The notes beneath the pieces were generated by a model, which worked only from the letters and a program-made list of their open reading frames with translations, made no database searches and was not told the origin of the DNA. From assembly GCF_007625075.1 (NCBI RefSeq), contig NZ_QMIE01000001.1, positions 310,001 to 374,000 of the forward strand: a stretch of DNA of 64,000 bases, in the 5' to 3' direction. This document shows positions 49,601-57,235 of this stretch, one piece after another. The DNA comes from Oceanidesulfovibrio indonesiensis (GTDB lineage Bacteria; Desulfobacterota; Desulfovibrionia; Desulfovibrionales; Desulfovibrionaceae). Numbering within the stretch: the first letter of the stretch is position 1; every line of letters starts with the position of its first letter. The position numbers and the translations under genes are program-made.

Positions 49601-50078
49601 GCGAGAGCAGGCTCGATTTCTCGATGATCCACTCAGGGGATTCGCCCACGCCGGCGGCGTGCTCCAGAAAGGCCACGTCCTCAGGCGTGATGCTCACGAA
49701 GGAGGCCACGGTGCGCGCCGTGCGCAAGCCGAGGTCGCCCATGCCGGAAGCGGCCACGAACTCGTACGCCGTGAGCAGGCAGGATATGCGCTCCGGATAG
49801 TTCAGCCGGTTGCGCAGGGTGGAGGCGAAGCGTTCGATATCCGCGGGGCTGGCCGCCAGATCTTCGAACGTGGCGAGGAAATATGCTGTGATGTCGTGCG
49901 GATAGAGAGATTCGTAATACGCCCAGATAAAGGCTCGCGCCCGGGCGCCGGACTCCTCGGATTCCGAGGCCCCAACCTGCGCGATAAGCGCAAGCAACTC
50001 CAGCGTCCGCATGGCCAGGCTTTGGGACAGGACATTGCGGATGTCGGGGTCGAGTTCGGGCGCGCCGGAAAAATGCAT
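46641..50078 (-). CDS. TerB-FHA-ABCG transporter, single 1145-residue chain
   Basis: A very large fusion. Residues about 1-150 are a helical, TerB-like domain. Two FHA-like (phosphothreonine-recognition) regions follow (about 150-270 and 330-430; PYQAYLNGRSMTAGDRVEHGDVLYL is typical). Next is an ABCG-type ATPase: Walker A GPSGSGKST, Q-loop GFVPQEDLLFPNLTVYENL, signature LSGGERKRANIGLELL, Walker B IYFLDEPTSGLS. A linker carries a CPEC zinc-like motif. The C-terminal membrane domain (about 800-1125) has six helices of the ABC-2 type with a long periplasmic loop before the last. Half-transporters of this class usually export lipids or polymers. The FHA modules suggest control by protein phosphorylation. 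It is in an operon with at least three exported proteins. Confidence 0.85.
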   Translation of the reverse strand: MHFSGAPELDPDIRNVLSQSLAMRTLELLALIAQVGASESEESGARARAFIWAYYESLYPHDITAYFLATFEDLAASPADIERFASTLRNRLNYPERISCLLTAYEFVAASGMGDLGLRTARTVASFVSITPEDVAFLEHAAGVGESPEWIIEKSSLLSLVISDNADRADILLPYPGLDLVAHKTHNLMLMAARHADTTGIRVLVDGRTLTRTFTTRITPHSTIIIGDTVLRSSDLAAYFSVKAHSPETSLAIRRQGFSLALSRQLRDEDIARFRMTGTRLTISQLDIKALVMVNGEQLRAHPDQMEDREVGFDDVIFVNGFKIDPREIFHLLASRRAGSLGTGRIALTIANDAKSAVHLPDNLPKRWTAHLLRRHGALYFEPGGCPYQAYLNGRSMTAGDRVEHGDVLYLRDTFIEIDLERQRFESERFSFRKLTAERLTHGQRSGILSRGGGALDEISLEAEYGEMVCIMGPSGSGKSTLLKVLAGILPPDSGTSTLDGIDVHMEFDRLRDLIGFVPQEDLLFPNLTVYENLAYHARLRFPEIDRREVRQRVESVLASIRMQDKAHTRVGPPEDSVLSGGERKRANIGLELLGNPAIYFLDEPTSGLSSKDSEHILEILTDIALSGRIVVSVLHQPGSRLFKAFDKVALIDKGGRLAFYGSTFEALDYFGSHGAHHEEAGEDPAVECPECKTVMPELLLDRLEETLRDIDGSQLGERKHSPGYWKTRYRQKVVSAWISSLRMPAEEKLPPRRRATAMERVSQVASLASRNGMNKLRDRSSLLVTFLEAPLLGAGLGFVLRYSPAGDYSLYTNDLFRTFLFIAVIAVMFLALSGSVHEIVSDAPVFLRERMVDVPNYVYLSGKLLVLMAFALVQNALFMLPAFLLLELRELYLQHFLYLGLVSFAGVSLGLAISSLPGLSLRAALNAVPLLLIPQIVLGGALIEYEEMNKQLRLFSQNPIPEICQFMPSRWAFEGLIVMQEAGNSYDGAHAALLQELRQRKILRSEESADSSTPLSFEIAKLEGDLERLRQERKHAYGNKNVHDAVILAERRREQLIAEGRIKADDSLDMPLFVREKPLPLLESSVSTPMLNGVVLALMGFGLNIFTLGALRSKPTTSGGRIMARRRLKRAARQVLHLDSRELE

Positions 50079-50111
50079 GAGGCGGTTGTTCCGGATAATA
50101 GAAGAAAGCGA

Positions 50112-50570
50112 CTAGCGGTATCCGGTCAGGAGGAACCAGCCCGCGCCCTCGCTGCCGGCGTCGGCGATGGTGACCTGGACGTGGTAGGAACCGCTCCAGA
50201 ACACCTGGAACATGGCTTCGGCCTGCCGGAGCTGCCGGTTGTCCGCAGTCACGAGCTGCCAGTTCTCGTCGAAGATGCGTATTTCGACGCCCTTCAGGTC
50301 TGCGTCGCCGGCGGCGTAGAACACATAGTCGATGCCGGCGGAAAGCTGCGTGGTGAAGTAATAGGACTCGCCTGTCTTGAGCGCCCCCATCTGAAGCTCG
50401 CGGATGGCGTAGCCGTCTTCGGCGTAGTCGGCCATGGCGGCGGTGGAGTGCCGCACCAGTTCGCGTCGGCGCGCGTCGTCTATCTGCTGGGCAAAAGAAG
50501 GCTGCGCGGCCACAAGTAAAGCCGCCACAAGGAGCCAGGTGCTCGCCTTGCAGTGCGGCCGTGCCATCAT
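50112..50570 (-). CDS. secreted small protein of the ABCG operon
   Basis: 152 residues starting MMARPHCKAS; the signal peptide ends SFAQ at about residue 28. The mature part contains GALKTGESYYFTTQLSAGIDYVFYAAGDADLKGVEIRIFDE and a C-terminal FWSGSYHVQVTIADAGSEGAGWFLLTGYR. This pattern of beta strands ending in Y-x-V-x-V-x-I is that of a pre-peptidase C-terminal (PPC)-like beta-sandwich. ATG 50570 overlaps the preceding gene's stop (ATGA); the ABC gene begins 33 bases later. Confidence 0.7.
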   Translation of the reverse strand: MMARPHCKASTWLLVAALLVAAQPSFAQQIDDARRRELVRHSTAAMADYAEDGYAIRELQMGALKTGESYYFTTQLSAGIDYVFYAAGDADLKGVEIRIFDENWQLVTADNRQLRQAEAMFQVFWSGSYHVQVTIADAGSEGAGWFLLTGYR

Positions 50571-51421
50571 CCGGCTTCTATCTCCTCGACCAGGGTTGCG
50601 GAGAGCTCGCGCAGCCTGTCGATGTTCTCGGGTGGTACGGGCGTGCCGAAGCCCACGTCGATGAGCTTGCGTATGGCTTCGAGCTCGGCAAAGAGTCGCT
50701 GCACGGCGGGGTGCTCGCGCATTTCGGGCCGCATCTCCCGGATGCGCCTGATGAAATGGTCCACAAGCGCCGGCTGATGCAGCAGCGATGAGGCGCGCGC
50801 ATCGTAGGATTCCGCGAGCGTGGCCGAGGTGGCGCGCAGACCCTCCAGCCAGCCGCCGGCGGTCACCAGCAGGGCGAGATCGTCGTCGCCCAGCCGCTCC
50901 ATCTCGGCGATCACCTTGCGGCGCAGGCTGTCCAGCTCCATGCGCAGGGCGTTCCATTCCTCGCGGCTCGCCATGGCTTCGATGCGCCGTCCTTCCGCCA
51001 GCAGGGTTTCTCCCACCATAAGCTCCTCGGCCAGGGTGATGATCACGGAGATCATTTCCCCGAGCATACCCTTATCCCGGGCCTGGATCGCCAGGAAGCC
51101 GTCCGCGGCGCGCACGCCCAGGTTCAGCGCGCGCAATACATCGTCCGGATAATCATAGCGCGTATCGAAGCTCGCCGCATCCCGCCAGTCGCGCCCGCCC
51201 ATCCTGTCCAGGGCGGCGAAAATCTCTCCGGGCGACGGCATCAGCACGCGCTCCTCGAAAAGCGCCTTTTCGGAATCCGGGATCACGGAGGAATTTGCGG
51301 AAAGCTGGAGTGCGGGAGCGGCTATGGCCGCGGCCAAGGTGAGGCCGAGAAGTGGACGAACCACCATGCGGCGCAAAGGTCGGCCGCGCATGCGCAAGAG
51401 TATGGATGGAATGGGGGGCAT
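50567..51421 (-). CDS. exported helical protein of the ABCG operon
   Basis: 284 residues. An N-terminal signal or anchor (PLLGLTLAAAIAAPALQLSA, about residues 23-42) is followed by an all-helical domain of about 230 residues with charged amphipathic helices (LLAEGRRIEAMASREEWNALRMELDSLRRKVIAEMERLG; VDHFIRRIREMRPEMREHPAVQRLFAELEAIRKL). No cysteines or known motifs. It is the first gene in the operon and overlaps the next by 4 bases. Likely a periplasmic partner of the transporter. Confidence 0.7.
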   Translation of the reverse strand: MPPIPSILLRMRGRPLRRMVVRPLLGLTLAAAIAAPALQLSANSSVIPDSEKALFEERVLMPSPGEIFAALDRMGGRDWRDAASFDTRYDYPDDVLRALNLGVRAADGFLAIQARDKGMLGEMISVIITLAEELMVGETLLAEGRRIEAMASREEWNALRMELDSLRRKVIAEMERLGDDDLALLVTAGGWLEGLRATSATLAESYDARASSLLHQPALVDHFIRRIREMRPEMREHPAVQRLFAELEAIRKLIDVGFGTPVPPENIDRLRELSATLVEEIEAG

Positions 51422-51709
51422 GTCGTGCTGGTTCCGGTGTTCGATCTACATGGTCTGACAATGGAGATTGATACTTCCTAAGCCATGCCGACGCGAAGCG
51501 CAATCCCGCGGCGGTGTTTTGATGACCATTCATGGGAGCCGCCGTCACGTTATGCGGAGGCCGGTCACACCAGCCGAGGACTCAGGCGCGTTCGGGGGAA
51601 CGGCTTCCGTATGGAGAGGTGGAGCAGGCCGCGCGTAATCTCGGTGCTGGATCGCAACATAATGGACGTCGGATCGAACGACAGTCCGAAACAGCAACGA
51701 GGTGTGCAC

Positions 51710-52420
51710 ATGGACGAGAAGAGAATGGATCCCGTGGCCGCCATGGCCGGGCCCTCGAAAGACAACGTTGGGGAGGCAGCGCGTGGGGATTCCTCAGAAA
51801 ACGGGACGCCGGAGGAGCATGCGCAGGAAGCCGCCCTCAAGGCGCTTCAGGACCGGGTGAATGCGCTGGTCGCCCAGAACGAGGAACTGCGCGAACGCAA
51901 CCGCCTACTCATCGCCAGGGTGGAACAGCCCGCGGCCAGGGAGAAGCCGGCCGATGAGCCCGCGAAAAACGATGCCGCCGTGGCTCGGCTGCAGGAGCAG
52001 CTCGCCAGACGCGACGAGCAGATCCGAACCCTGCTGGTGCGCAACGCCGTGGCATCCAGCCGGTTTATCAACGAGAAAACCCTGCTGCCTCCGGGCGTGG
52101 CGCTCGACGTCTTCTCCCGCATCTTCACCGTAGAGGAGATTGACGGCGAGCTCATGCCGGTGGCGCATCTGCCTTCGGGCGAGCCCATCATGTCCCGCGT
52201 CAATCCCGGCAAGCCGGCCGGTCCTGAAGAGGCCATCGAGATCTACGTGCTGAACCACTTCCCGGAGCGTGACGCCATCCTCAAGGGCGGCAGCGGCGGT
52301 TCCGGCGCGGGCGGCAATCAGGAGTACCGCACCACGCCCCGGGCCGTTCCCCGCAACGACGCCCGCGCTTTCAGCCGGCATCTCGAAGCCATCGCCGCCG
52401 GCAAGGTGGATGTGATTTAG
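51710..52420 (+). CDS. phage scaffold-like head protein
   Basis: 236 residues from ATG 51710 with GAGGTG upstream. The N-terminal half is acidic and coiled-coil (ALKALQDRVNALVAQNEELRERNRLLIARVEQ; ARLQEQLARRDEQIRTLL, residues 40-115). The C-terminal half is compact (FSRIFTVEEIDGELMPVAHLPSGEPIMSRVNPG) and ends in a Gly/Ser linker and a basic region. Coiled-coil proteins of this size just ahead of the coat gene serve as scaffolds. It starts the right phage block. Confidence 0.65.
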   Translation: MDEKRMDPVAAMAGPSKDNVGEAARGDSSENGTPEEHAQEAALKALQDRVNALVAQNEELRERNRLLIARVEQPAAREKPADEPAKNDAAVARLQEQLARRDEQIRTLLVRNAVASSRFINEKTLLPPGVALDVFSRIFTVEEIDGELMPVAHLPSGEPIMSRVNPGKPAGPEEAIEIYVLNHFPERDAILKGGSGGSGAGGNQEYRTTPRAVPRNDARAFSRHLEAIAAGKVDVI

Positions 52421-52520
52421 AGCAGTTTGAGCTCGAAAAGGCACTGGAAACAGCCGGCCCCGCATTCGTACACCCCGATAATCCCATTACCCAATTGTAT
52501 AGAGATGGAGGATTCCTCAC

Positions 52521-53675
52521 ATGCCGAACGATCTTTCCGCCGTAACCCCCAAGCTTCTCGCCCAGGGCCTGCTCGCCCTGCGCGAAACGTGCGTCATGCC
52601 GCGGCTGGTGAACTCCGACTACGGCGACACCGCCGCCTCCCGCGGGGCGGTCATCGACGTTCCCGTACCCTCGGCCATCACCAGCACGCCGGTGAATCCG
52701 GCGAACACCGCGCCGGACCCGACCGGCCTCACCCCCAGCTCCGTGCCCATCGCCATGGACCAGTGGCGCGAGGCTCCGTTCACCCTCACGGACAAGGACC
52801 TCATGAACGTGTTCGACGGCGTGATCCCCATGCAGGCGTCGGAAGCCATCAAGGCCCTGGCCAACTACGTGGACGCCTATCTGCTGGGGCTTTACACCGG
52901 CATTCCGTATCTGGTGGGCACGCCCGGCACAGCGCCTTTCGGCGCCAGCGTTGCCGAGGCCACTGCGGCGCGCAAGGTGCTCAACAACAATCTGGCCCCG
53001 CTCCAGGACCGCCGCATGGTCATCGACTCCGACGCCGAGGCCAACGCCCTGGGCCTGCGCGCCTTCCAGGACGCCTCGTTCTCCGGCGACGCTTCGGCAA
53101 TCAACGAAGGCCAGATCAACCGCAAGCTCGGGTTCGACTGGTTTCTGGACCAGAATGTGCCCACCCACGTGGCGGGCACGGCCGGCGGCACCGAGGCCAG
53201 CCCCACCACAATCGCCTCCGCCACGGTGGAGCCCGCAGGCGAGACCAGCCTGGCCGTCACCGTGGGCGCGGACAATGATCTCAATCTCAAGCAGGGCGAC
53301 ATCATCACCATCGCCGGGGACGCGAATTCCTACGCCGTGGCCCAGGATGTATCCATTCCGGCCGGAGACACCGGCATGGTGCAGATCGCGGGCGGCCTCA
53401 AGCAGGCCACTGCCGGCGACGAGGCCATTACGGTCAAGGGCGACCATGTGGTCAACCTCGCCTTCCACCGCGACGCCATCGCCTTTGCCAACCGTCCCCT
53501 GGCCGACAACACCGAGGGATTGGGCAACCTGGTGCAGACCGCCACGGATGCTGTTTCCGGTCTGTCTCTGCGCCTGGAAATCTCGCGGGAGTACAAGCGC
53601 ACCCGCTACTCATTCGACATCCTCTTCGGCGCCGCGCTGGTGCGGCCGGAGCTGGCCTGCCGCGTGGCCGGCTAG
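52521..53675 (+). CDS. P22-like major capsid protein
   Basis: 384 residues. AGATGGAGG precedes the ATG. It follows the P22 coat pattern: N-terminal MPNDLSAVTPKLLAQGLLALRETCVMPRLV, FTLTDKDLMNVFDGVIPMQ, INRKLGFDWFLDQN, an inserted domain (about residues 230-310, VTVGADNDLNLKQGDIITIAGDANSYAV) and FHRDAIAFANRPL near the end. These are HK97-fold subunits that form the icosahedral head. It shares P22-type capsids with the DUF4055 portal in other phages. Confidence 0.88.
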   Translation: MPNDLSAVTPKLLAQGLLALRETCVMPRLVNSDYGDTAASRGAVIDVPVPSAITSTPVNPANTAPDPTGLTPSSVPIAMDQWREAPFTLTDKDLMNVFDGVIPMQASEAIKALANYVDAYLLGLYTGIPYLVGTPGTAPFGASVAEATAARKVLNNNLAPLQDRRMVIDSDAEANALGLRAFQDASFSGDASAINEGQINRKLGFDWFLDQNVPTHVAGTAGGTEASPTTIASATVEPAGETSLAVTVGADNDLNLKQGDIITIAGDANSYAVAQDVSIPAGDTGMVQIAGGLKQATAGDEAITVKGDHVVNLAFHRDAIAFANRPLADNTEGLGNLVQTATDAVSGLSLRLEISREYKRTRYSFDILFGAALVRPELACRVAG

Positions 53676-53682
53676 CAGACGA

Positions 53683-53696
53683 GGCTGTTGAAAAAA
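53683..53696 (+). repeat. partial CTGTTGAAAAA repeat end
   Basis: GGCTGTTGAAAAAA occurs 8 bases after the coat gene stop and matches the end of the palindromic repeat at 55299 in inverted orientation. The rest of the repeat is not clear here. Confidence 0.4.
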
Positions 53697-53802
53697 ACAC
53701 GCTGGAGAGTGTGATTGCATACCTCCGGTTGAAGTTTCGAGCAGGCAAGGGGCGGCGCATTCGTCGCCCCTGTTCAGAACATCGGCAACCACAGGGAAGG
53801 AC

Positions 53803-54069
53803 ATGCAGGAGCGACCCGAAACCATCACCGTGCGCACGCCGGAAGGACGCCGAGCAGTGCTGAACGCAGACGATTTCGACCCCCGCGCGCACGAGCCGTG
53901 GGACGATGATTCCGAAGCCCCGGATCCGGAAACCGAGACGCTGGTGGGCATGAGCAAGGCCGAGTTGAAGGCCCTGGCGAGGCGCAAGCGCATTCCCGGC
54001 CACGGTTCGTGGAAAAGCAGGAGTGCGCTGCGCTCCGGCATCGCAAACCATCTACGGAAGGAAGGATAG
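53803..54069 (+). CDS. small phage protein with SAP/Rho-N-like end
   Basis: 88 residues. Acidic N-terminal half (ITVRTPEGRRAVLNADDFDPRAHEPWDDDSEAPDPETE). The C-terminal part LVGMSKAELKALARRKRIPGHGSWKSRSALRSGIANHL is like the SAP/HeH/Rho-N helix-turn-helix fold that binds nucleic acids in short phage proteins. It lies between coat and connector genes, ending two bases before the next ATG. Confidence 0.6.
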   Translation: MQERPETITVRTPEGRRAVLNADDFDPRAHEPWDDDSEAPDPETETLVGMSKAELKALARRKRIPGHGSWKSRSALRSGIANHLRKEG

Positions 54070-54071
54070 CC

Positions 54072-54524
54072 ATGCAGTTCTGCACCGACAGCGACCTGAC
54101 GGCCGTGGCTGCGGATGTGCGCCACCTGGTGCCGGCGGAGCTGGACGACTGGTCCATACAGCGAAAGCTGGCGGAAGACGCTGTGCTGCGCGACCTCTCC
54201 CGCGTGTGGTACGCGCCGGCGGCCCGCGCGCGGGGCATCGACCCCACAGTCTCGCCACTTGTCCCCGATCGTTTGGCTGCTTCGGAGATCAAGCCCCTGG
54301 CCGTGCTCAAGTGCCTGGAGGTTGTCTACGGCTATCTTGCCAAACCGGGCATGCGCGAGGCCGACGGCTTCGAGCGCAATGCCGAACGCTACCGCCGCCG
54401 CTACAGTGAGGAGCTGGACAATGTCGCCACGGCTGGCCTCGCTTACGACTGGAACAACTCCGGCGCTCTGGAGTCCTGGGAATCGTCCACACCCAGAACA
54501 CCGCGCCGGCTGACGCGTGCGTGA
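54072..54524 (+). CDS. phage head-tail connector-like protein
   Basis: 150 residues; GAAGGA before the ATG. All-helical: FCTDSDLTAVAADVRHLVP, then LAEDAVLRDLSRVWYAP, IKPLAVLKCLEVVYGYLAKPG and FERNAERYRRRYSEELDNVA. The pattern fits head-completion (gp6/gp15-like) connectors, which typically sit just after the coat gene. The family call is moderate because sequence similarity cannot be measured here. Confidence 0.6.
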   Translation: MQFCTDSDLTAVAADVRHLVPAELDDWSIQRKLAEDAVLRDLSRVWYAPAARARGIDPTVSPLVPDRLAASEIKPLAVLKCLEVVYGYLAKPGMREADGFERNAERYRRRYSEELDNVATAGLAYDWNNSGALESWESSTPRTPRRLTRA

Positions 54525-54533
54525 GGTGCGCTG

Positions 54534-55220
54534 ATGGCTGCTTCTCCATCATTATACAGGCGTCGTCGGTTTCGGGATGCGCCGTTCACGTTCGTACAAG
54601 GCTGGGTGGAGCGGTTCCCCTTCCTTGGCGGAGCGAAGGTTCCGCTGCCAGAGTGGCGAAGGGAGATGATGCTCGCCAACCGCGCCATGCTGGACGATGC
54701 GGACGAGTACCTGATCATCACCGAAGACGCGTCCCTGGCGTACGATCTCTGCGCCACGCGCGTCGACCCCTGGCCGCTGTGGCAAAACGTCTGCGCCCAT
54801 CTCGGGCTATCCGTGCGCTGGCATGTTCGCAATGGGGCGGACGTCGGGGCGTGCCTGGATCTCTGCCGCGTTTATCTGGCGCTGCAGACTCCGCGGCTGG
54901 TCTGGCTGGATTCGGACGCAAGGCTGCGCGCACGGCCGCAAATCGACATGCGTGAGCACAGGCCGCACCTCTATCGGCGCGGGCCGCTCGTGGCGTTTTA
55001 TTCCGGCATCCAGTGCGAGGCCGTCTCGTCGTTCTGGCGGGCGAGCCTCCGGGCCCTTGCAGGCGGGGTGGAGCAGAGCAAGTGGTTGCCCACGGCGCTA
55101 CGTCTCAACGATCTGAATGCCGGCGGGCCATGGCCGGCGTTTTCCGAGGAGTACGTTGTCCATCATTTCCGCGGAACAGGAGTGCGACGCTGGCGAATGC
55201 GGACACGGGCTGGCCGTTGA
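54534..55220 (+). CDS. glycosyltransferase-like protein in the phage block
   Basis: 228 residues; GAGGTGCG precedes the ATG. The central part LLDDADEYLIITEDASLAYDLCATR ... GADVGACLDLCRVYLALQTPRLVWLDSDARLRARPQ (residues about 50-135) has the DxD-containing layout of GT32-type sugar transferases: a helix of recruited residues (DLCRVYLAL) then a strand ending in the DSD metal motif. The remainder (FYSGIQCEAVSSFW, then FSEEYVVHHF) also fits an acceptor region. Function in a phage could be modification of host surface or virion glycans. Alternative: a head protein of unknown fold. Confidence 0.4.
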   Translation: MAASPSLYRRRRFRDAPFTFVQGWVERFPFLGGAKVPLPEWRREMMLANRAMLDDADEYLIITEDASLAYDLCATRVDPWPLWQNVCAHLGLSVRWHVRNGADVGACLDLCRVYLALQTPRLVWLDSDARLRARPQIDMREHRPHLYRRGPLVAFYSGIQCEAVSSFWRASLRALAGGVEQSKWLPTALRLNDLNAGGPWPAFSEEYVVHHFRGTGVRRWRMRTRAGR

Positions 55221-55221
55221 A

Positions 55222-55299
55222 TAAATCGTTTTCGCGGGTTGTACGAAAATCTTTGAGGCAACACAGCAATCGGGCGTTTTTCAACAGTCTGCCATCGAG
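55222..55299 (-). repeat. CTGTTGAAAAA-type palindromic repeat, short copy
   Basis: On the minus strand it starts GGCAGACTGTTGAAAAACGCCCG, contains TTGCTGTGTTGCCTCAAAGA and ends at GATTTATTCAAC, giving GTTGAA/TTCAAC ends. It lies in the 97-base gap after the glycosyltransferase-like gene and is the best match to the repeat at 44929-45049. Confidence 0.65.
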
Positions 55300-55317
55300 T
55301 CGCAAAGGAGCATGCGC

Positions 55318-55671
55318 ATGCAGGACATGATTGAGGAATACCGCGGCGATCTCTGGGAATGGGGAATCACCGTGAGCGGATACGATGAGGAGACCGGCGA
55401 GGAGACGCCGGTGGATCTGAGCGGCGCCACGCTGCTCGCCACGCTCAAGCGCCGACTGACCGACGCGGACGAAGACGCCGTGCTCGCGGCCGAGGTGGTG
55501 GAGCATGAAGACGCGGCCGGCGGAGTGAGTGCGGTGCGATTCGAGACGGAACGGACCTCCGCATTGGAGCCGGGCGAGTACGCGGCGGACATGCGTCTGC
55601 TGCCCGGACCGTATGTGCTGTGGCGCGGCGTGGTGATCGTGAAGGAGCCGGTGACCGGGAGGACGAGCTGA
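55318..55671 (+). CDS. phage structural protein of unknown function
   Basis: 117 residues from ATG 55318, placed 7 bases after AAGGAG; a second ATG at 55312 is too close to it. The sequence is rich in beta strands with GITVSGYDEETGEETPVDLSGATLLATLKRRL, ADEDAVLAAEVVEHEDAAGGVSAVRFETERTSALEPGEYAADMRLL. This is an Ig-like, BppU/tail-associated profile. It overlaps the tail fibre gene start by one base. Confidence 0.55.
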   Translation: MQDMIEEYRGDLWEWGITVSGYDEETGEETPVDLSGATLLATLKRRLTDADEDAVLAAEVVEHEDAAGGVSAVRFETERTSALEPGEYAADMRLLPGPYVLWRGVVIVKEPVTGRTS

Positions 55672-57233
55672 TGGCCGCTCATATCCATGCAACCATTATA
55701 CGCCGCAACTTCCGCGTGCGTTTCGACAAGGTCGTGCGGGTGAGCACCTATCAGCCCGGCGAGGGCGGCGTGGCCGAGCACGGGTTGCTTCTCGGTCTCG
55801 GCCAGGACGACCATCCCCAGTACCATACGGACGCGCGGGGCGATGCGCGCTACTGCCGCCGCGGCGAGATGGACGCGGCGCTGAGTTCCAAGGCCGATGC
55901 AGCCCACGGCCACGCGCAGCTTCACTCCCACGGGAACCGCGCCACTCTGGACGCAATGCCGGACCACGCAGCCGCAGCAGTGGGACAGGTGCTGACGCGC
56001 GGCGACTCCGGTCTGGAGTGGATCGACGCCGGGCAGGGTGTGGGCTCTGGCGATATGCTCAAAGCGGAGTACGACAGCGACGGCGACGGCAAGGTGGATG
56101 CGGCGGTATCCGCCGACCAGGTGGCGTGGGACGGGGTGAGCGGCAAGCCTTCCTCGTTCCCTCCGGATTCGCATGACCACGACGGGATGTACGAACCGGC
56201 AGACGCCACCATCCTGCGCGAGTCCGACCTTGCCGGCACGGGGGCGGCTTCAACTCCGGCGCGGTCCGATCATCACCATGACGGGACGTATGATGCGGCC
56301 GGCACGGCCGCGACCGAAGCCGCTGCCGAGGTGGCCGCCCATGAAGCGGGGCACGACCACGGGGCCTTCGATGCGCATCTGTTGGACACGATGAATCCCC
56401 ATGGCGTGACGGCGGCGCAGGCGCCTTACGACAACATCGCCTCGGGCCTCACTGCAACGGATGTGCAGGCGGCTGTGGATGCGCTGGCGGCGCGGGCGCA
56501 TCCTGTGCCTGGAGTGGACACGCTGGCGTACATCACCAGCGATACGAAAATTCACGTGTCAGCATCAGGCGACGATTCGACCGGCGACGGCTCGAACGAC
56601 GCGCCGTATGCAACAATCACGCAGGCGCTCAGCAGCATCGCAAACGTTGCGATATCCGCTGACGCCACGGTGACGATTTCTGTTGCTGACGGTACGTATA
56701 ACGATCATCCCGCGATAATCGTCACATCGCTGTTCAGCGGCAGGGTGAACATCATAGGCAACGCGGAATTCCCTGGAAATGTTGTCCTGAACATGGCAGA
56801 AAATGCAATAGGCATCTCTGTTTCTGGAGTTCAGATGGGACACATTTCAGGATTCATTATCAAAGCCCATACGTCCATTCCTGGTAATATTGGCGTGAGT
56901 GTAGTCAGTAGCGGGTCTATTTCGAATCTGACACACATGAAAATAGTTGGGTTTTCATCATATGGTGTTGTAGTTAACACCAACGCAGTTATACACTCTC
57001 AAGGGGGATTGGTGGTGGATAACTGTTCCACGGGTCTGTTTGCTGCAATGTCTCGCATCAGTCTGGTTGGCTCTCCAACTATTCAGAATTGTGCAACGAG
57101 ATGGGCGTTCGCGACAATGAATGGATTCATTCGCGCTCTGAACCCGATGCTGACAAACAACGGCAACAGCAACAGTCCTACCCCGGCTGTGAATACTGTA
57201 GGAAATCACAACTCATACGTAACAACGGGTTAA
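55671..57233 (+). CDS. phage tail fibre or tailspike protein
   Basis: 520 residues; GGGAGG before the ATG. The N-terminal half has histidine/aspartate repeats typical of trimeric fibre shafts: DDHPQYHT, DSHDHDGMYEP, RSDHHHDGTYD, DHGAFDAHLLDTMNPHGVTAAQAPYDN. The C-terminal half (from about residue 290) changes to repeated short beta strands (ATITQALSSI, VTISVADGTYND, GIIGNAEFPG-like turns), the pattern of a beta-helix receptor-binding domain. Base composition shifts to AT-rich at the same point, suggesting the receptor-binding part was acquired separately. It likely sets host range. Confidence 0.78.
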   Translation: MAAHIHATIIRRNFRVRFDKVVRVSTYQPGEGGVAEHGLLLGLGQDDHPQYHTDARGDARYCRRGEMDAALSSKADAAHGHAQLHSHGNRATLDAMPDHAAAAVGQVLTRGDSGLEWIDAGQGVGSGDMLKAEYDSDGDGKVDAAVSADQVAWDGVSGKPSSFPPDSHDHDGMYEPADATILRESDLAGTGAASTPARSDHHHDGTYDAAGTAATEAAAEVAAHEAGHDHGAFDAHLLDTMNPHGVTAAQAPYDNIASGLTATDVQAAVDALAARAHPVPGVDTLAYITSDTKIHVSASGDDSTGDGSNDAPYATITQALSSIANVAISADATVTISVADGTYNDHPAIIVTSLFSGRVNIIGNAEFPGNVVLNMAENAIGISVSGVQMGHISGFIIKAHTSIPGNIGVSVVSSGSISNLTHMKIVGFSSYGVVVNTNAVIHSQGGLVVDNCSTGLFAAMSRISLVGSPTIQNCATRWAFATMNGFIRALNPMLTNNGNSNSPTPAVNTVGNHNSYVTTG

Positions 57234-57235
57234 TC

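Noticed and set aside
47106-50519. Plus-strand open frame of 1137 codons
   Set aside because: Mirror of the ABCG transporter gene; composition is a complement artefact.
51522-51638. 38-codon ORF just before the scaffold gene, possible remnant of a missing phage gene
   Set aside because: Arg/Gly-rich, weak ribosome-binding site and no recognisable homology; cannot be supported.
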